A DNA stretch of 64,000 nt, taken from contig NC_064773.1 in NCBI RefSeq assembly GCF_011397635.1, positions 27,875,449-27,939,448 on the forward strand, in the 5' to 3' direction. The position numbers and the translations under genes were made by a program. The notes under the pieces were generated by a model that did no database searches, had not been told where the DNA came from, and saw only the letters and a program-made list of their open reading frames with translations. This document shows, piece by piece, positions 27,501 to 40,049 of this stretch. Source of the DNA: Epinephelus fuscoguttatus. Lineage: Eukaryota > Chordata > Actinopteri > Perciformes > Serranidae. Position 1 is the first letter of the stretch; each line of letters starts with the position of its first letter.

Positions 27501-28430
27501 AGTAAAGGCCTTGACATTTTCAAAGTCAGTTTACTGCTCTCCTGACTTTTACTAGTTTACGTTCTGAATGTTGCAGCAAACCCCACCTACTTGGTTCTCC
27601 ATGCAGGTTAACACAAATGTCATAAGAATTCAGCTATTTGCAAGTGACCGTTCGCTAAGCCCTGCCTCACATGTTGCTTCATCTGTCAGGCTTTCCATTC
27701 TCACACCTCTGCATGAGTTCATAATAATACTGATAGTATATTAGCCACTCAACATTTTATTAGCTGCAGCTAGGTAGCTAATTAAGCTAACGTTAGCTCC
27801 ATGGGCTTAATGTTTGCGTATGTCTTGTTTTAAAACGATAATCTTGAAACAGGTCTTTAATGTGCGCTTCATACATGGTAACGGACTGAAAGACTGAGGC
27901 TAATGGAGCTTAACAAAAACAGCATTTTTCTTGTATTGCAGTACAGACTTAGCTTGTTAATCTAGTAAGATTAGACTATAACATAATTCTGTTTAGTTGC
28001 TTAGCTAGCATACTTGTTCATATGTATCTCAATCAAGGACGTTATGTCTTCATTTGGGTGGTCTGTTTGTTCATCAGCAGGCTTATGAAAGAAACTCTGA
28101 CCCTATTTTTATTAAACTTGTTGGTAGGATGTAACATGGGCCAAGGAAGAACCCATTAAAGTTTGGAGCAGATTCGAATCACGGGACGGATACCGAACTC
28201 GCAGGAACAGTGTCGGGCATTGAAGCCAATTTTCATACTGGCCAATTGTGGAATTACAATTTCTGGGTCTGTCATGTGACAACACTGAGCCCCAAAATAC
28301 TCCCCCCCCCATTGACTTACACTGCAAAAGAGATGTCTGCAAATCAGTGGATGTTTTTTTTTTCCCAGCAACACAACCACTGCGAAATGACATCAATTCA
28401 CTATCTGAACTAGTCCAATAACATTTCTAA
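24551..28430. other. Intergenic DNA, possibly long 3' UTR of the navigator gene
   Basis: No convincing coding exon is seen. Reverse-strand AATAAA signals occur at 28108-28113 and 25720-25725. The latter is followed on the minus strand by GT-rich sequence, as at a real cleavage site. Either could end a 2.5- to 4.8-kb 3' UTR of the navigator gene, whose stop is at 30565. A 113-codon minus ORF (26105-26446) has no recognisable protein features. Confidence 0.35.
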
Positions 28431-28449
28431 AGTCTAGAGCCGCAAGATA

Positions 28450-28564
28450 CTTTTGCCGAGGGCTAAACCGGAAGTCAGCTGCTTGGCTGGCGGAAGTCAG
28501 ACACTCGGCCGTAAGTCGCTAGTGCGCTTGCTCTATGGGCGGCATGGAAACCACGGAAATCAAG
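28450..28564 (+). promoter_or_regulatory. CpG-bearing promoter-like element with possible first exon
   Basis: Clustered CpGs, two GGAAGTCAG repeats (28470-28478 and 28492-28500, the first within CCGGAAGT), and a strong plus-strand donor ggcc|gtaagt at 28511 suggest a plus-strand transcription start. Alternatively, ATG at 28535 opens ten codons (MGGMETTEIK) ending at AAG|gtttgt (28564). No downstream plus-strand coding exon was recognised, so this may start a non-coding or antisense transcript. Confidence 0.4.
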
Positions 28565-30564
28565 GTTTGTTTGGCTTTATGTGCCACTAAGCAACTTTAA
28601 TAGGAATGAACAGGGTCCTGCCTCCATCACTGTATCCAGTTCTAACATTCATGGTAGATTCAAGCATTATTTTTGACTTTCATTGACACTAGGGCATTTG
28701 GCCTTGTCATGGGGCACTGTCATGAAAAGGCGTTTGGGGTGAGAACTAACCTATGTGTTTAGCAAACACTATCAGTCTCAGGGTTATACTGGCTGGGGTT
28801 GCTGGAGTTTAAACCCCCATAAATTAAATAAAGAGCAGGTTAAACTCAGTTACTACTGTAGGTGGTAAACTAATTAGCCAATCATGCTAACCTTTGCAAC
28901 TAACCCTCAGAACTCTGTAAATGCTGAGTATCTATGAACTGCATCTCTCTGCATGCCACTGGAACACGTGGAGAAAGCCTGACAGATGCTGAGTTACAGT
29001 TGCTAATGACTGGACAGTCACTGTTCAAGGGAGGTGTTTAGCAAACGGTCAATACAGACAGTTCTGTGGGGACCCACAGAAGGTGCTGCCTGCTGCTCTC
29101 ATGGTGCATTGTAAGCTATGGAGTGACAACAGGCTGTGGAGCGTGGAAGGCCAAGAACAACTTAATCTAAGTTTACAACCATGTTCGGCTGTGTGCTGTG
29201 ATGTTAAGTCTCTGTGTGTGTATGGTTGTGTTTGTGTGTGCGCGTGTCTACATTTGGCAGTAAATCAAAGGGAAACATTGGCACTTGTCCATTTTTTTCT
29301 TCACAGTAGCAATGTGGCTGGATGACACACAGACAATGGGCTTTCGTTGTGCTTGTTGTTGGCATGCAGGGCAGCAAGGAGCGGCTTGGCAGTGCCTGAC
29401 ACTGAGGAGGCTCAGGGCAGGAGACCAGCACCATGAAGCTCAACTGACGACTGAGCAGGAGGGTTGTGCGCTGTTATGAAAATGTAATTCTTGTGATCCT
29501 AATTGGGCTGCAGAGGCTTTGCAAATGTTTTTAAATCAACCACGTCTGGTGCCATCATGGAGGCGCAGAATTGTCCTTATGTTCAGAAAAGGCAAAGACA
29601 CCCAAATAAGGTGATATAGTGGTAAACAAGGAGACGGAGAAGTTTGTGATTTGTGTATAAAGAAAATCTGTTTAGAACCAGTTTTCTAACAGCTGAAAAC
29701 CTCCATTGTGACCACCAGAGGGCATTACATCACCTGAAAACACTCAACAGTCCCTCAATAGGTGGGGTCAGAGATGAGGGTCCCAGGGTGGTATAAATAG
29801 TGCCTTGCTCAAGGACACTTTGGCAGGCTGGATTGTTGGTCACATGGGGACTTGAACCAATCGAAGCCTCTGATTAGAGGACAGTGTCCTCCTGCTGCCT
29901 GTGTAAGTGCATGAGTGTGTGTGTGTGTCTGTGTGAGAAGCACCTCTGTAAACAAGGAAAGACATAAACAACAGAACCCATCTCCCCCCATTGTAAACAT
30001 CTGAAGATATATCTGGGATTTTAAAAAAAAAAAAAAAAAAAGAAAAAGAAAAATCCAGTTTAAACTCTTGGCTTTCTCTTTTTTTCTGACACTTCAGAGA
30101 TTGACACCCCATGTTAAAATTACGGGGTGATCTGTGGCTCATCGTGAGTGAGCACAATGTGATTTACTCCTTGGAAGTCAACTTCAAAAGGAACTACTGT
30201 CCCTTGTCAGACACATCCTGCCTACACACATATGAAAAGTTGTATTCTAAAATGTTATACATCCATTAAATGACTAGCTGAGCTTAATTATATACTTAAA
30301 ATATAACGGATCCAACTTGTATGATTGTTTATCACGTTGATCACTGAGGACCAAGTTGGCTGCTCTTTAAAACATACAATAATCTGATTTAATATTGCAC
30401 CATTGTAATGTAAAAATATTCTATCAAATGGCAGGTATACCATTTTGATAATAAAACTTTTCATATATTATGTATCTGTGCACTATAGGGGGTGTCTGGT
30501 AGTGACCGAGGTTCAGAGGTTCCCAGGTTCAAGGGGTCTGTGTCTCCCAGCGCAGCTCTTCGTC
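28565..30564. other. Gap between promoter-like element and navigator stop codon
   Basis: This contains short TG runs (29212-29247), a CTCF-like motif CCACCAGAGGGCA at about 29713-29725, and a poly-A tract at about 30022-30040. Several 60-105-codon ORFs are low-complexity or unrelated to known families. It probably includes navigator 3' UTR. Confidence 0.35.
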
Positions 30565-31767
30565 TCATAGCGCCGACTCCAGCGAGGAGTCCAGCTGGTC
30601 GTCATGGTGACTGGTGCTGTCGCTGTCGCAGCTTTGCGTGCTGGAGTAGTTAGCTGCTTCCTGCAGCCGTAGCAGCATGTTCATCTGGAAAGGCAACACA
30701 CAAACAAAGAAACGCCTTAATGAGAGAGATTGTGTGTGGGAAAACAGAGGGCGTGCAGACATCAAACAACATTTTTCGGAAACTTAACGTGCCCCTGAAA
30801 ACAACTCTGTTTGTGAAAACAATCCTTTTCTCTCAAACTTGCAGGAAACAGCAATACAAAATTGTAGCGCAACCCAAATCCGCCACCCAACTAAACGTTC
30901 GCTTGCCCTTCAGCTCATAAAATGTCTTCACCCTCTGCCATTTTTTTTGCAAGCGTCGATTGGTGCTGTGTATGCGCAAAGCTCAACAGAGAGATGAGAA
31001 GGAGGTATTTAATTGTGTTTAACTCACCTGCCCAAGTACGACATCCTCAACAATGTCAAAGCAAAAACAGAGGTGACACTACCTTGTGCTACAATGAATG
31101 GGCATCACAAACCCTCTCAAACTGCACATCAATGTTCAATTGGTCTGGTGAAAATTTGGTTCAAATAAATTTGTTGGTGGTGACCAATCATAATTATATA
31201 GTGTCTCTCTGGCTAAATGCACACAGCTGCAGGGCTCTAAAGTGATCACAAGAATCCTGAATTGGAAAGACAGGACACTTCCGATCAAGTGACAGTGCCT
31301 GGTCAAGAGTGGAAAAGCAGTAATGAGACTAACCACCATACCTAAAACCCCCATTATAAACCTCGGTCTAATGACTCACAAACTTTGTCTCTATACTTTA
31401 CACGTGGTAAAAAGCACTTTTAAAGCCTTGTGGTAAATCAGCCTAATAAAACTGCAGAACTCCTCATCCCTGCAACTGAGCTAATGGTCTAAATAATGCA
31501 GAAGTGCTGCTGCATATGGTGCATTGCTTCGAGTGTTCCTAAAATGAGCCTTGGAACACCTGCACTCAAACTGGTCTCGCCTGGACAGACAGACACACAC
31601 ACACACACACACACACAGACACACACACTCACACACGCGCACACTTGCTAAATCAAGCCAGTTGTTTTTGGATGGCTACCCTTTAATTCCTCTCGGGCTG
31701 CAATAACCCAGCAAATGGAAATTAATTCTCTCTCTCTCTCCCCTCCCTGAATAGTCCAGCCTCCTGC

Positions 31768-31810
<43 letters not shown>

Positions 31811-34800
31811 CCTATACCACCTGGCTACTTTACTAGCGTCTTAATTTATTTTATTATTATTGAAAAGAGCAAAGGTAACATTCATCCTAGGGAAACTAGC
31901 ATCACTGAATTGATAACTTTATGAATCTGCATCATGAATATATATGTTTGATTTGTTTAACTGAATCAAATCATCTGGTTTGGATCACAGTTCACATATG
32001 GAGGCGTTATCTATCTCCATAGCACGTTCCTCTCTGCTTCTATCTTTAGTAACACACACAGCTAACGTCACTTACCTCATATTCTTCCCCTGCTGTTAGA
32101 TTTCTTACATTGAGCCTATTTTAATTCACTTTAAAGTCCCTCTGTATTCTCTGATGTTGTTCTTATATGTTACAGGTAAACTAGAAACTCCCTAACAGTA
32201 ATCACTACAGTTGTTTTGTGTTTGTCTTCCTCACCAGTGGGTCTCCCTCAGTGTCACTCTGAGACACCTGCTTGGACGAGGCTCCCTCCTTGGATGAGCT
32301 GTAGCCGTCGTATCCCACATCCTCCGGCCTCAGTTGCAGCAGCGATTGGCCGTCCTGCTGCAGCGAGGCCGCGTTCCATGGATATGTGTCGTTCACCCAC
32401 TTGGATGGATCCTCCCATGCTGCTCTTTTGCCGTATAGCTGCAGGTGTGCCAAAGAGGGAGAAAGGGTATAGATGACATAGTAGAACAGATATGAGCAAA
32501 TAAAAAAAGTCAAACTCTGTATCAGTGCCTGAGAAATTGGGGTTATTTTCTAAATCAGATTTTGATACTCCTGTAAAGGTGCAATCACAAAGCTCACTTG
32601 CAATTGTTATTCATATCTGTGCCTCCTGTAATGTGCCAGAGTTATGTGCAGTGACATAAAACTCACAGAGTGTGGTGACTATCATTATCTTCTAAGTTTC
32701 ATTACTCGTCTCATATCATCTGAACAGCTGTGCCAATGGCCCACAGACTTAAAGAAGTATTTCACTGCTGGAAAGGCAGTCTTTTCATAAAACAGGGCTG
32801 TCTCTGCAGGAGACATGTGCAAATACTTTTGACATTTGTTCTACATGACCAGAGAATACAGAGGAAAAGAGTTGTGGAATGTACTTTTGCTCAAAAGGTA
32901 GAAAACCTACTGGTAAAAAATGATTTTGAATTACAGTTAAAGAGTGCACTAGGTTTCTGAGGACATTTTAGGTGAGAAATAGGCAATACAGTAACATAAT
33001 TTTGGCTTATATTTCACCAGCACTGCCTACTTCTACAGTTTGATAAATGTTTACACTCAGTTTAAGAGAGAGGGAAAGGTCTCGATTTCAATCTGCTTCT
33101 TAACTCTTTGTGTCCGTGCTGATAGGCATACAAAACTGCGAATAAATGCACACATATGCCACAATAATGCTGCCATATAGCGATCAGAAAAATCAAGTGT
33201 TGCTGGGACATACCTGAAGCCCTTCCCTGACAGCCTCCAGCAGGTAGGGCACCAGGGAGTAGTTCCACAGGTCAGTGAACCAAACCCGAGATCCTTCTAC
33301 ATCCAAGGGACACGACAGGAACAGACGGGGGCCTGTAGGGACAAAAGAGCCCAGGTGATGAGTGCTGACATGGTCCAAAGACCAAAGACATGGAGCAGAC
33401 TCTCAACTCAAGAGTGGAGGCACAAGAACATCACAGAGTTACACCACTTACTTTTAAACACCACACTGGCTTCAATATCGGACTAACAGTACAGACACAA
33501 GCAGGAGAAAGTCTGTGTGTGTGTGTCTGTGAGACTGACCTATGGTGACGTCAGAGGAGCTGTGTGCCTCCAGGAAGGTGTTGAGGTGCTGCCAGGTCTT
33601 GGGGATCCAGTCGATGATCTTAATCAGGTCATTGCTGCGCATGTTCTTATCGATCTCCGTCTCTATCAGCTTCCGCCGCAGGAAACGGCCCAGGAAACCT
33701 TTGACCGGCTCGGTGTGGTTGGTGCACAGCACCCACCTACGACGGGACAGACAATCGATGGTGAAACAGAAGCAGAAGAGGTAATAAATCAACTGAACAT
33801 TTAACCACATTCCTCATCAAAGCAGCTCAAAGTGAAGAGTTTTGGGCTCGTTTCCCTTTATAGATTCATATTAAATGAATGTCTGGCTCATGATAAGCTT
33901 TTCCTAATGACTTTATATTTGCCAAATCATCAGCTAGTCAAACATGCCAAGCAGAAATGATCCCCACTCAGAACATGCATTATTGTCTAATCATTTTCAT
34001 TTAACAAGGCTAATTATCCAAGAGATGTGATTACAGCACTCTCAGAGGAAGAAAGCCTTTAGTTTACGATCTGTGAGAGATAATATGTTGACAGAAGCAC
34101 ATCGTCTGACAGGTGAGATGATGCAAAGCAAACAAAACTGAAAGTCATTTCTCTGTGGAACCAATAGCGTACACACAATATGACAGGTATCTTTGAAAAC
34201 ACTACTAATATCATAATATTTTGAGAGACAGCACCAGAGTTCATTTCTGTATAAGTCAAGGTTGTGTTGTGTGTGTTGCACAAACCTGAAGTTGTGGTGT
34301 AGCTCGAGGTTAGGAGAAGACGACACTCCCTGGTTCATGGTCCCGATAACATAAGGGCTGAACAGAGAAAAAGACAACAGAGTGTGTCACTAAATAACTG
34401 AAAACATGAAGATTATGCATTATGTTGTTGTTAGATCAGTGATGATAAACACCAGGTTGGCTTCTCAATTTGAGACACATACTGTTAAAATGTGTTATTT
34501 TTGGCATTACAGTTATTTTAGCTGTGATTTTACTGATATTCAATACAAGACATTTGTGGCTCACCATTTGTGGTACTTGCAGTTGAGGAAGCCGTTGAAT
34601 ATGTCACTGAGGGAGCCGATATGGTGGAGGTTGTCCAGGATCACCACAGTGGGGAGCTCCATGTCTGTGTCCTCAGAGTTGCACTGTTCTGCCAGGTTGG
34701 ACAGGTACTGACGCAGGTCCTGGGGAAGGAAGGAGTGACAGGTTTTCAATTGGATGCAATTAAGATCTGAGTCCTCACTACCTTTTTATATATGTTGATC

Positions 34801-37800
34801 TCTGGTTCTTTAAATAAAAGCCATCCTCACCATAGACTGTATGAAAGAAGTGGATGGAGCCTACGGGTCTGAAAAGTGAAGCCAGTGTGGACGTGCTGTA
34901 AAACTGCATTGTTTCTAATGGCCAGCAGGGGGCGACTCCACTGGTTGCAAATAGAAGTCAGACTGTAGAGAAGTCTATGAGAAAATGGCCCTACTTCTCA
35001 CTGGATTTATTACCTCAGTAAAAATTTCCTAATGAGTTCATGGTCTCAGTCACTAGTTTTAAGTCTTCCCCAATACAGCATGATGTTTATTCTGTAAATG
35101 ATGGTCCCATTTAGGGTAAAACAGTGTACGCAATGGGTGAGGCATGGTGGCTACATCTATTTCTTTTATACAGTCTATGCTCTGACAGCCAAATTACAGC
35201 CAATGGTGATGTGTGTCACATTCTGGAACCCATTATTTAGATGTGAGTGTATTTTTATTACACTCAAAAATCAAAAACATCAGAGGAAAATGTCAAGTTG
35301 TACAGTCACTCTGTCACAATTAAAGTTTCACACTTCACTTCACACTTCTTCTAGAGCTGCAGTTTTGTACCAGCATTCAGAATGTAAGTATGATTATACA
35401 CAAGGAAATGTACATGTGATAAGGAAAACCATGTCTGATAGGCTGGTGGCCACTTTTTACAATTTAATAAAAAATATATATACATTGATATCTCCATTTA
35501 CATGCACACATCATCCGAATCTCCTCTGGCATTGTTCAAAGGCATTCTGGGAGATGTAAAAGTCACTAAACCAAAGCAGTACTGTAGATATGGCAGACTG
35601 GGTGAGAAAAATTGCTGCCACAGTGCACCAAAATATCCCAAACTGCCACCTTCAGATTCCCCTTCCTACCTTGCTGGAATTCTGGTCCACGTTGAAGCTG
35701 GCCACGTTGTGCTCCGTCACCTGCTGCCCCATCTGGGAAATGATGTACTCAGCCAGCTTGGCAGCCAGGAAGGACTTGCCGGTGCCGCTGGGTCCTGAGA
35801 GGATGATACGACGATGCTCCATCAACAGGTTGAGGTACCGCTGGATGATGGGCTTCGGAATCAGCGTGTCAAACACAAGGCTGTCTATACTGTTCTCCTT
35901 CACACCTGGGAAGAGGAGGGAAGAAGGAGGGAGGGAATAGAAAATAAAAAATAATGTTCAAGGTTCAAGTTCATATTTATTTCTCTACTCTACTTTCTAA
36001 CATTTCCCTTAAAAACCCCAAAGTAAGTTTCTATATCAGCTCTACTCCTGAAATAGAAATACATTGTTTTCTTGCTGCTATACCTTTGAGGTTGACCTTG
36101 ATGACGTTGTTGTCGCCCACCAGGTAGCCGCAGGGCAACAGCTCAGGCACTTCGGAGGCGTGGGAACGAACCACCTCGCCCATCCTATAGCAGACAATGC
36201 TGTCTGAGCTGAGACCCAGGCTGGTCAGAGGGTCCACCCGAAACACATACTCCTGCAGGCAGGGAGAGGTGAGAGGACAGTGAAACATAAAGAGCTGCAC
36301 TATCGATCATCATGAAATATAGGTTGTGATTCTTGTTGTCCAACATATCTTCAAAGTGACAGCGGAGCTGGTTGTGTGTATCTGTCAATCTTGCAGACAT
36401 AGATGGTTGGATTTCCACCTCAAGCAAATCACGTCACACAGAAAACCATCATGTGATGGTGCAAGTAATAAAGACAGTTATTTGAGCTTGTTTAAGAATT
36501 GGTTTCATAATGTTTTAGTTTCAATCATTTTATTTAACTGATGACAGTCAAGCAGACCAAAATATTGTAAATAAATGAATATACCAGCCGTAACAGAGAC
36601 AATGTTTTTAACATCTTTACTCAAGCGGTTTCCATTGTGCAGAGTTATTACATTTTTTTGTAGATATATAATTCTTAAGTTTAACTTTGGCTTACTTTAA
36701 AGACAAAAAAAGTATGCGTTCATCATACAAAATTCAATTCCATGCAATCAAGAGGAATAAATTGCTTTAATAGATATGAGCCTCTGTACGGCTGAACGGA
36801 TACAGCATTTGTAATATGCATTGCTCTATTTTTTCCAATTAGTTTCATCTCAAAAAGCAGTTGTATTTAAATAAAATTAATATCCAGTAATTTCTGTTAC
36901 ACACTTTCTTTTTTAAGGAACAGGCACATAATAAATCATTTACCCCACATATAAAAACATCATTTGATAAGACCAGTGGGAAATAAGTGCAGAATGTTTT
37001 ATTCTAACTGTTTGCAAAAGTACCCAGCTAAGTCCCCACTTATTTTATTCTATTACAGCTATAATATGCCGCATTTTCACTGCATGGTACAGCATGGTTC
37101 TACTTAACTCGACTCGCACTCTTTTGGTTTTCCATTAGCAAAAGTTGCGGATAATACCTGGCTGTTCTTTTTGGTACCACATCAGTCGAGGGTACAAGCA
37201 AACTGAGTCGATACTAGAAGGTGGAGCTAAAAATACTGCCGACCAATGACTGGTCAGAGAGTAACATCACTGGTGTTACACGTGACATCCTGCATAAACC
37301 TGCCATTTTATAAGAGCCAAGCTAATGTCAACAGCAGCCACAGTGTTTTTAATTCACACACCCCAGATAAAAAATGGTTGCTTGCAAAACTACACCGTAC
37401 GCTATGCCACACACTACTTGGTATAATTAACAAAGTACAGATGTTCCTAAGTTTGGTTGCCCATGACAGGATTCAGCGAATGTTGTGTTGAACAGAGCCG
37501 ACACGATGCATAAGTGAACTAAGCAGCTGCTTAGGGCCCCCAGCAGAGGACCCCCAAGGGTGCTTGAAATGTTCCACAAGCAGAGCCAGGCTTATGCTCA
37601 CTGTGCAGTTTTCACAGACTCCGAAAATAAGGCAAAGTATGTGTCAATGTTTACAACTTCAAAAGAGGATGGAACAATCTATCCTTCTGATCATAAAAAG
37701 AGAAAAAAAACCCCACCGTAAACGTGAAGTGCTGGAACAGCAATCAGGTAAACATCGAAGTTTGTCAGTAAATTAAAGTAATGTAAAATGATATGCGCCT

Positions 37801-40003
37801 AAGCTAATATTTACAATACACAAGCTGGTTCAGTGCTATGTGCCAACATGTGACAATGAGGGGGACCCCCAAATCAAATCTACTCAGGGCCCCTAAAAGT
37901 CTATGGTCTACGTCAGACCCTGGCACTGACAATGCTACAGCAGTTTCACATGGCATCGCTATGGCGATCAGCTGAGCAACCCACCTACATTGAGGGGATG
38001 CTATCCACAGTGGAAAAAGAAATGGATTAAAGGACCTGAAACCAGACATTAGTGGAGTCGAGTCGAGCTGAGCCGGACCATGCAGTGGCAGACATTTCGA
38101 CTTGACATTGGCCTATCAAAAAAGCTAAATGGAACTGAATCATCATTCATGTTATTAGTTGCATGTGTTTTTTCTGCTATGAAAAGTCAAACCTGTTTTG
38201 AACTTAGATAACTGGCCTGAACATATGAGCAATGCTGTGTTTACCTTAAAGAGGCGTCGGATGACCCCATCCAGGACGTCCCACTTGGTTTTCCCACTCA
38301 CACCTATAGACCCAATCAGGTACGCCTGGCTTTGTGTACCCTGAGAGATAACAGGAGTCAGACACATGTAAGACTACAGTGGTTTTAGCTTGAGGAGAAG
38401 AGAATGTAAAATCTTCATGCACTAACCTTGGTGCTATATGGCCCACTGCTGATGGTAACCACTATTCGCACACTGCGGCCCTCTTTGCGTAGATTGCCCT
38501 CATAGCCATCATCGAGCAGAATATCTGAAAACAGAACTTTTTGTTAGGAAGCCAACTTTCATCTGTCAGAGCCTTGATTCATTATAAACAAACTCTGCCT
38601 GCTGGCAAATTATAGCTGGAAATGGACAAACAGCCTCCAAAGTAAAAGATAGCTAATGGGTCCCTTTCATGCGATAATTACTTTTACGTCTAATCAATGT
38701 TTTCATACAGAGAGGTTCCGAATGAGTGCACAGAATGATAATGTAAAAACGACTGTGGGTTAGGAAATCACAATCTGAGGGAGGGGAACAAAGAGGAAAA
38801 AGAAGAATATGTCGGGATGGGAAATCACTGTGAAGAAAAAGGTTTATTTAAGGTATTTGTTTAGAGTTAAATGGTTAGTCAGTAGGATGTTATCATGACA
38901 GCAGTGGGACAAAATAGCAAGAGTAACTACGAGAAGACAGCTGTTCAAAGAAAAAATGACTTATGATATTTATCAATCTGACAATGTGTGCAAAGAGGCA
39001 GAGGACATTAACATCACATTACAGCAACAATCAGACATCCCACACATCTTTTATTTGTGCAATTCTTCACCAACAGCAACAGAACTAAAGGCAAACTGAT
39101 AAACGTTTCCCTGATGACCATCAGGTTACAAAAATCTTGAGTCTTAGGTTTGTCAGTGGTCTTTCACATCTACATATTACACGCAAGGTATCCTTCTGCG
39201 TCTGCTGTTGATGTTCAGGGCTTAGGTTTGGACAACAGAAGTACATGGTTTGGCTCTACATTTATGCAGGAAGAGAACACCAGGCTCCAAGGTGAAAGTC
39301 CAGGGCTTGTTGAACCTGTCCACCACCCCTCCTGCCTGTCTTACAGGGACTTTCCTGCTCCTTATATCACGTTGTTACCGGCAGCGTTACAACCTGACGC
39401 TGTCCAGCGGCGTATCATACTGCTGCAACAGGTGCTGTCTGGCCACATGATAATTATACTGCCGCAACAGGTGCCATCCAGCTGACTGGCGTTGTATAGC
39501 ACTGCAAAAGGTTACGTCCAGCTGTGTTACAAACTACAGCTGCCCAGAGGCGTATCATACCGCCATGAAAGGAGGTTTTTTGGCTGCAGTAAATAGAGCA
39601 CACTCTAATTTTCTGCAGCCCTGGTTTTTTTGCTTTGTGCAAGTTTTTTGATTAGTTAGTTTCTTGCCACCTTTAACCTCTGATGACAACCCCACCACTA
39701 ACAGCTCCCACCATAAATCTCTCTTCATTCTCTTTATCCCAGACTCCATTTTGGAGAGGGAAGGAGGTACTTTGTATTCGGCTGGCTTCCCTTAGCCGAG
39801 GGCTCTGTGTTGGGGTGATAACGGCCCGTTGGCCCACTCGTCTTCCCACGCGTCAGTGCTCTCGGCTCATCCCTCCATCAATTAACGAGGGCCGGAGTCC
39901 TCGGAGAGAGCTGCGCCTTCTATGTTAATTACAGGACAAGTGAGGGGGACAAAACTCTTTCACTTCTCCAATGGAGCAGGCCTGGAGAGATTCTCAGCAT
40001 GTT

Positions 40004-40049
<46 letters not shown>

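Larger units (their letters stand above)
33214..38340 (-). other. nav3: nav3 AAA+ ATPase core exons
   Basis: Exons 38245-38340, 36084-36252, 35670-35905, 34565-34719, 34286-34357, 33540-33736 and 33214-33332 encode the nucleotide-binding domain. It opens with YLIGSIGVSGKTKWDVLDGV. Walker A is GPSGTGKS in the 35670-35905 exon. The likely Walker B strand is TVVILDNLHH in the 34565-34719 exon, with Asn where most AAA+ ATPases have catalytic Glu. CPYVIGTMNQG then resembles the sensor-1 region. Downstream GSRVWFTDLWNYSLVPYLLE is a navigator-specific conserved block. Domain boundaries are approximate. Confidence 0.85.
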
